Part shown: positions 59,325 to 62,203 of the stretch, piece after piece | Position numbering within the stretch: position 1 is the first letter of the stretch | Layout: every line of letters begins with the position of its first letter | Source of the DNA: Perkinsus olseni | Lineage: Eukaryota; Perkinsozoa; Perkinsida | NCBI GenBank assembly: GCA_013115125.1 | Contig: JABANN010000145.1 | Span: forward strand, 1-62,203 | DNA: 62,203 bases | Direction: 5' to 3' | Made by a program: the position numbers and the translations under genes | Notes under the pieces: generated by a model | Database searches by the model: none | Seen by the model: only the letters and a program-made list of their open reading frames with translations | What the model was told of the DNA's origin: nothing

Positions 59325-62203
59325 GTGGCTCGTCCCGTCTGCCTGACAGTCGCTCGGTTCGTTAGCTACTTATGGTTTCCTCATCTTGATGCGCGCATCC
59401 GTTGTAGTTTAACCTTGCCCTTCTTACTTTTCATGCCTGGTGGTGAGACCCCCATCACTGCTTCACTCTTCATTGAGTGCCCTGACATTGCGGCGGAGGC
59501 CGCATCCGTGTGCAATGCAATGCACATCTCTACGGTGTCTGTTCTCGAGTCGGCTCTCGAGGATACCGACTTGGTCGCGGAGTTGTTATCTCGATGTGTT
59601 TCCGCTGTGTCCGGTATCGTTGTCTCTGCGGCTCCTGAACCAGCCTCTCCCGGCGACGACTCTGCTGCTGTCGGTGCCCCCGCTGGGGAGTCGATTGATG
59701 TAGCTGATGGCGCAGTTGAACCTCACGGTCAGGGTGAGGGTGCTGGCGGTTCTAGTAGTAGCTCACGGCCAGCATTGCGGCGCAGCCGTCGGATCTCTCC
59801 TCCACATGTGACACCGCCGACTACTCGTACTGACACTCTGCCTGCGGCGTCGGACACGGTTGAGTCCAAGGTACTCCGGGCTAGGTTTCGATCAGCGTTC
59901 CGCAACCTGGTGCGTCGTAGCAAGGACAACAAGGAGGTTGACAAGAGCCTTGACGCTCTGACTGAGAGGGCCACTGCTCGCTTTGGTAGGGTTCCTATCG
60001 GCCTGGTCATGCCGAATGTTCATGTCGCCGATAAGCTCCGCAAGGATGCGCTCGAATACATTGACCTCAAGGTTGTCACGTACAATGAGACACCGGCCCC
60101 AAAACTCAATCAGTCTATGACCGGTGAGCAAGTTTGGTGCTTGCCTGAGCCAAAAGGCGTCCCTCCTCGCACCCTTCCGCAGTGGTTATCAATTATCATC
60201 CCGTGGGGTCTGGGTCTTACTGTGTCTACTGGAGCTGGAACTTTGGCTCTCTTAGAGTATCTGGCTAGGGTCACTCAGCTCGCGAGTAGGTCTAGCGTGT
60301 CTGAGGCCCTGGTATATGACTACGAGTATCGCAGGACTATGCGTAATACTGTGTCTCGTATACGCATGGATAATTCCTCTCTGAGTGTGGCCAGGGCTGT
60401 GGAGATCTTCCTGTCGGTCAACCAGTCTCCTGAACTCTATGCGCACGCCTTGGCTAACGCTCCACGACATGCCGATGCCAATGCTATTGGTAAGGGTGGT
60501 AAAGGATCCGGTTCTGGCGGTCGTGCTACCGGCTTGGCCACCGGAGGTGCCGCGGTGGGTGTGTGCCGCTATACCCGTCAGACTTGCCCTCACCGTCCTT
60601 GTCGCTTCACGGTTCATGCCGGTGAGATGTCGACTCGTTCCTCTGTGGTCGGGGAACCTTGGCCAAGGCGCGGCGGGGGGCAGTCGCACCCGAGCGAGGG
60701 CGTTGGTGGATCTGCCAACGGTGGTAACAATGGCAGTAAGAGAGCGGCTCCGGGAACCCAGCCTGGTCCGGATTCTGGCAAGTTCTCCCGGAAATGAGCC
60801 TACGACTGAAATCCTTCGTTTTTCCCCCTTCATCGCGGTGGCGTGGTTGGGAACCGTTGTACCGACTCACATCGGCCACAACTCAATGAATTGAATTTAA
60901 CGAGTTTTTAATCCACCTCCAATTATCCTGCAGGTTGCGTTCTCTCAGTTGAACTGAGTCAGTTCGTCAGTCAATTGCGGAGTGGCACAGTGTGCTCGTT
61001 CGGTGGGGTCTTCTGGGCGTGGTTCCCGTTGAGAGTCGTGAACTATGTGTCTGTCTGACGCTGTCTACTCCTGGCCCTGCTGCCCTGGGTTCTCATCTCT
61101 CCTGTAGATATTGTTTCGTTCTGGCATTTTCAAACGCATGCCTCATTCTCGTTCCAGTCAGTCAAAGCGCAACCGGAACAGGAGCCGCCGGACTTCGCCG
61201 GTGAGTTGGGCCGTTCGGAAGTTGCTGGAGATCGACTCGACTGTTGATCGGCGTTCCCATGTGGACGGGTCGGGTTCTCCTGAAGTTTGTCAATGGAATT
61301 CCTTGTCTCTCGAACCGGCGTCTATCGATATTTTGGCTAGAGTTGCTTCAGCCATTAGCAACTCTACTGTAGAGTATCTAGTTGCAAGGAAGGCTTTCTT
61401 CGACGCGTTTTTCTCTGCTGATCGCGCTGGCCAGAGCACTATGGCCTCGGAGTGGACGTCTCCCACTGACGGTGGGAGGTCTCTCCTTGCAGTTGCAGAA
61501 GATCTAGCTGTTGATATCGCACGAATATTGAGCGACTGTGACGGAAAGCCGGCGTCCGACTATTTGGTGAAGGCTCTGGAGCCTTCCCCGTTGCGCGCAC
61601 TCATGCTTCGTCGCTTATTAGAACTCTCTGCGCCTCCTGCAACGGGGGAGAGCGGGGTACCTGAAGACACTGACATCTGCACCATGGTTCATGATGGCGT
61701 CCCGATCGGCCTTCACGAACCAGTACGTGAGTCCCCTGCTTGGCCACCCTACTCTAAGGGTAATGTCTTGAAATCGGGTGAACCTGATCACATCCAGTGG
61801 CCAGCTAAGGATCTTGAGCTGCTCTCCATTAGTGACTGGCCCACGGGCCGTATTGACGAGGATATGTTGCCACTATTCTCGGCGCTACTAGAGAAAGAGC
61901 TCGCTCAAGGTAGATTGAAAAGGGTGGACGCGGCTGATGCTGAGGCTCTGACCCGTGTTTCCGTTATTTGGAAACCGGGTCGGGAGGGCTCGGCGATACG
62001 ACAGTTGGATGATTTTCGTCGCTCTGGTATTAATCAGGCTATCAAGAGCAGATTACACCGTACAATTGCGTTGCCGCGTTTTCGTGATGTCTATAGTCTG
62101 TTAGCCGACTCATTCCGTTCTAGCACGAGCGCTTTTCTGGAATGGGATATCCAAGCGGCATTTCGGTTGATTCCGGTTTGTATCCCTGATCGGCCCGCAT
62201 TGA
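59325..62203 (+). mobile_element. Retroelement with gag-like ORF and RT ORF, DIRS-like, truncated by window edge
   Basis: Fossil-type retroelement on the plus strand. ORF1 (to 60797; a likely internal start is at 59433, MPGGETPITASL) encodes a Ser/Ala-rich N-terminus, an Arg-rich middle and a Cys/His cluster CRYTRQTCPHRPCRFTVHAGE without one residue, so gag-like. ORF2 starts at 61138 (MPHSRSSQSKRNRNRSRR) and is open to the window end. Its end shows RT-like sequence: VSVIWKPGREGSAIRQLDDF, LPRFRDVYSLL, and the motif-A-like EWDIQAAFRLIPV. The form of the RT start is closer to DIRS/Ngaro tyrosine-recombinase elements than to Ty3/Gypsy, but the diagnostic recombinase would lie beyond the edge. Both ORFs look long and whole as far as seen, suggesting a young copy. 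Confidence 0.65.

Noticed and set aside
60252-60833. Minus-strand ORF of 193 codons
   Set aside because: Antisense shadow of the retroelement gag-like ORF.

Overview
The window reads as nuclear DNA of an intron-dense protist. Eukaryotic protein families (mitochondrial carrier, cyclin-dependent kinase, ABCB transporter, WD40 ligase subunit, BAH/TFIIS chromatin protein, dual-specificity phosphatase) are split into many short exons by introns of roughly 30-60 nt, with longer ones in between. Lineage-restricted paralog families, retroelements and MITEs fill the spaces. My best guess is a perkinsozoan (Perkinsus-like) or related alveolate. That rests on gene style, not on a diagnostic marker; no spliced-leader gene or rRNA is present to settle it.

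Layout. 0-2.2 kb: edge of an LTR retrotransposon on the minus strand. 2.3-4.7 kb: two tandem paralogs of an unknown family (family A: N-terminal PGVYVSD motif, central bipartite NLS-like segment); a truncated third copy lies at 50.5 kb. 5.7-9.65 kb: minus-strand cluster of an RbfA-like factor, two small unknown genes and an oxoglutarate/malate-type mitochondrial carrier. 10.4-12.5 kb and 34.6-36.5 kb: two complete copies of a three-exon predicted secreted protein (family B) with conserved flanks, plus an orphan exon. 13.6-15.0 kb: acid ceramidase/NAAA-type amidase with one apparent 1-base frameshift. 15.6-20.5 kb: ABCB-type transporter, antisense to a tRNA-Gly(UCC) lying in one of its introns. 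21.7-23.7 kb: CDK10-like kinase. 24.4-34.3 kb: several minus-strand multi-exon genes I cannot name, one with a C2H2 finger. 36.8-40.8 kb: BAH / zinc finger / TFIIS-central-domain gene. 40.9-46.0 kb: WDR26/GID7-like WD40 gene. 46.3-51.1 kb: duplicated fragments, a decayed hAT transposase, perfect palindromes and a MITE. 51.6-55.6 kb: RS-tailed protein and dual-specificity phosphatase. 55.8-57.0 kb: single-exon unknown ORF. 57.8-58.1 kb: 65-bp satellite around an assembly gap. 59.3 kb to the end: a retroelement with a gag-like ORF and an RT ORF, DIRS-like.

Four observations deserve most attention. Several introns in two neighbouring genes share sequence with one another, as expected of introner elements. 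Other introns end in TATCTTAG/GT, and two of these are bounded by short direct repeats. Family B carries a conserved leader hairpin whose one base change keeps pairing as G-U. The truncated family A copy is joined to a duplicated piece of another locus. Exon boundaries below were read by eye from GT/AG sites and protein continuity, so gene ends are approximate unless stated.
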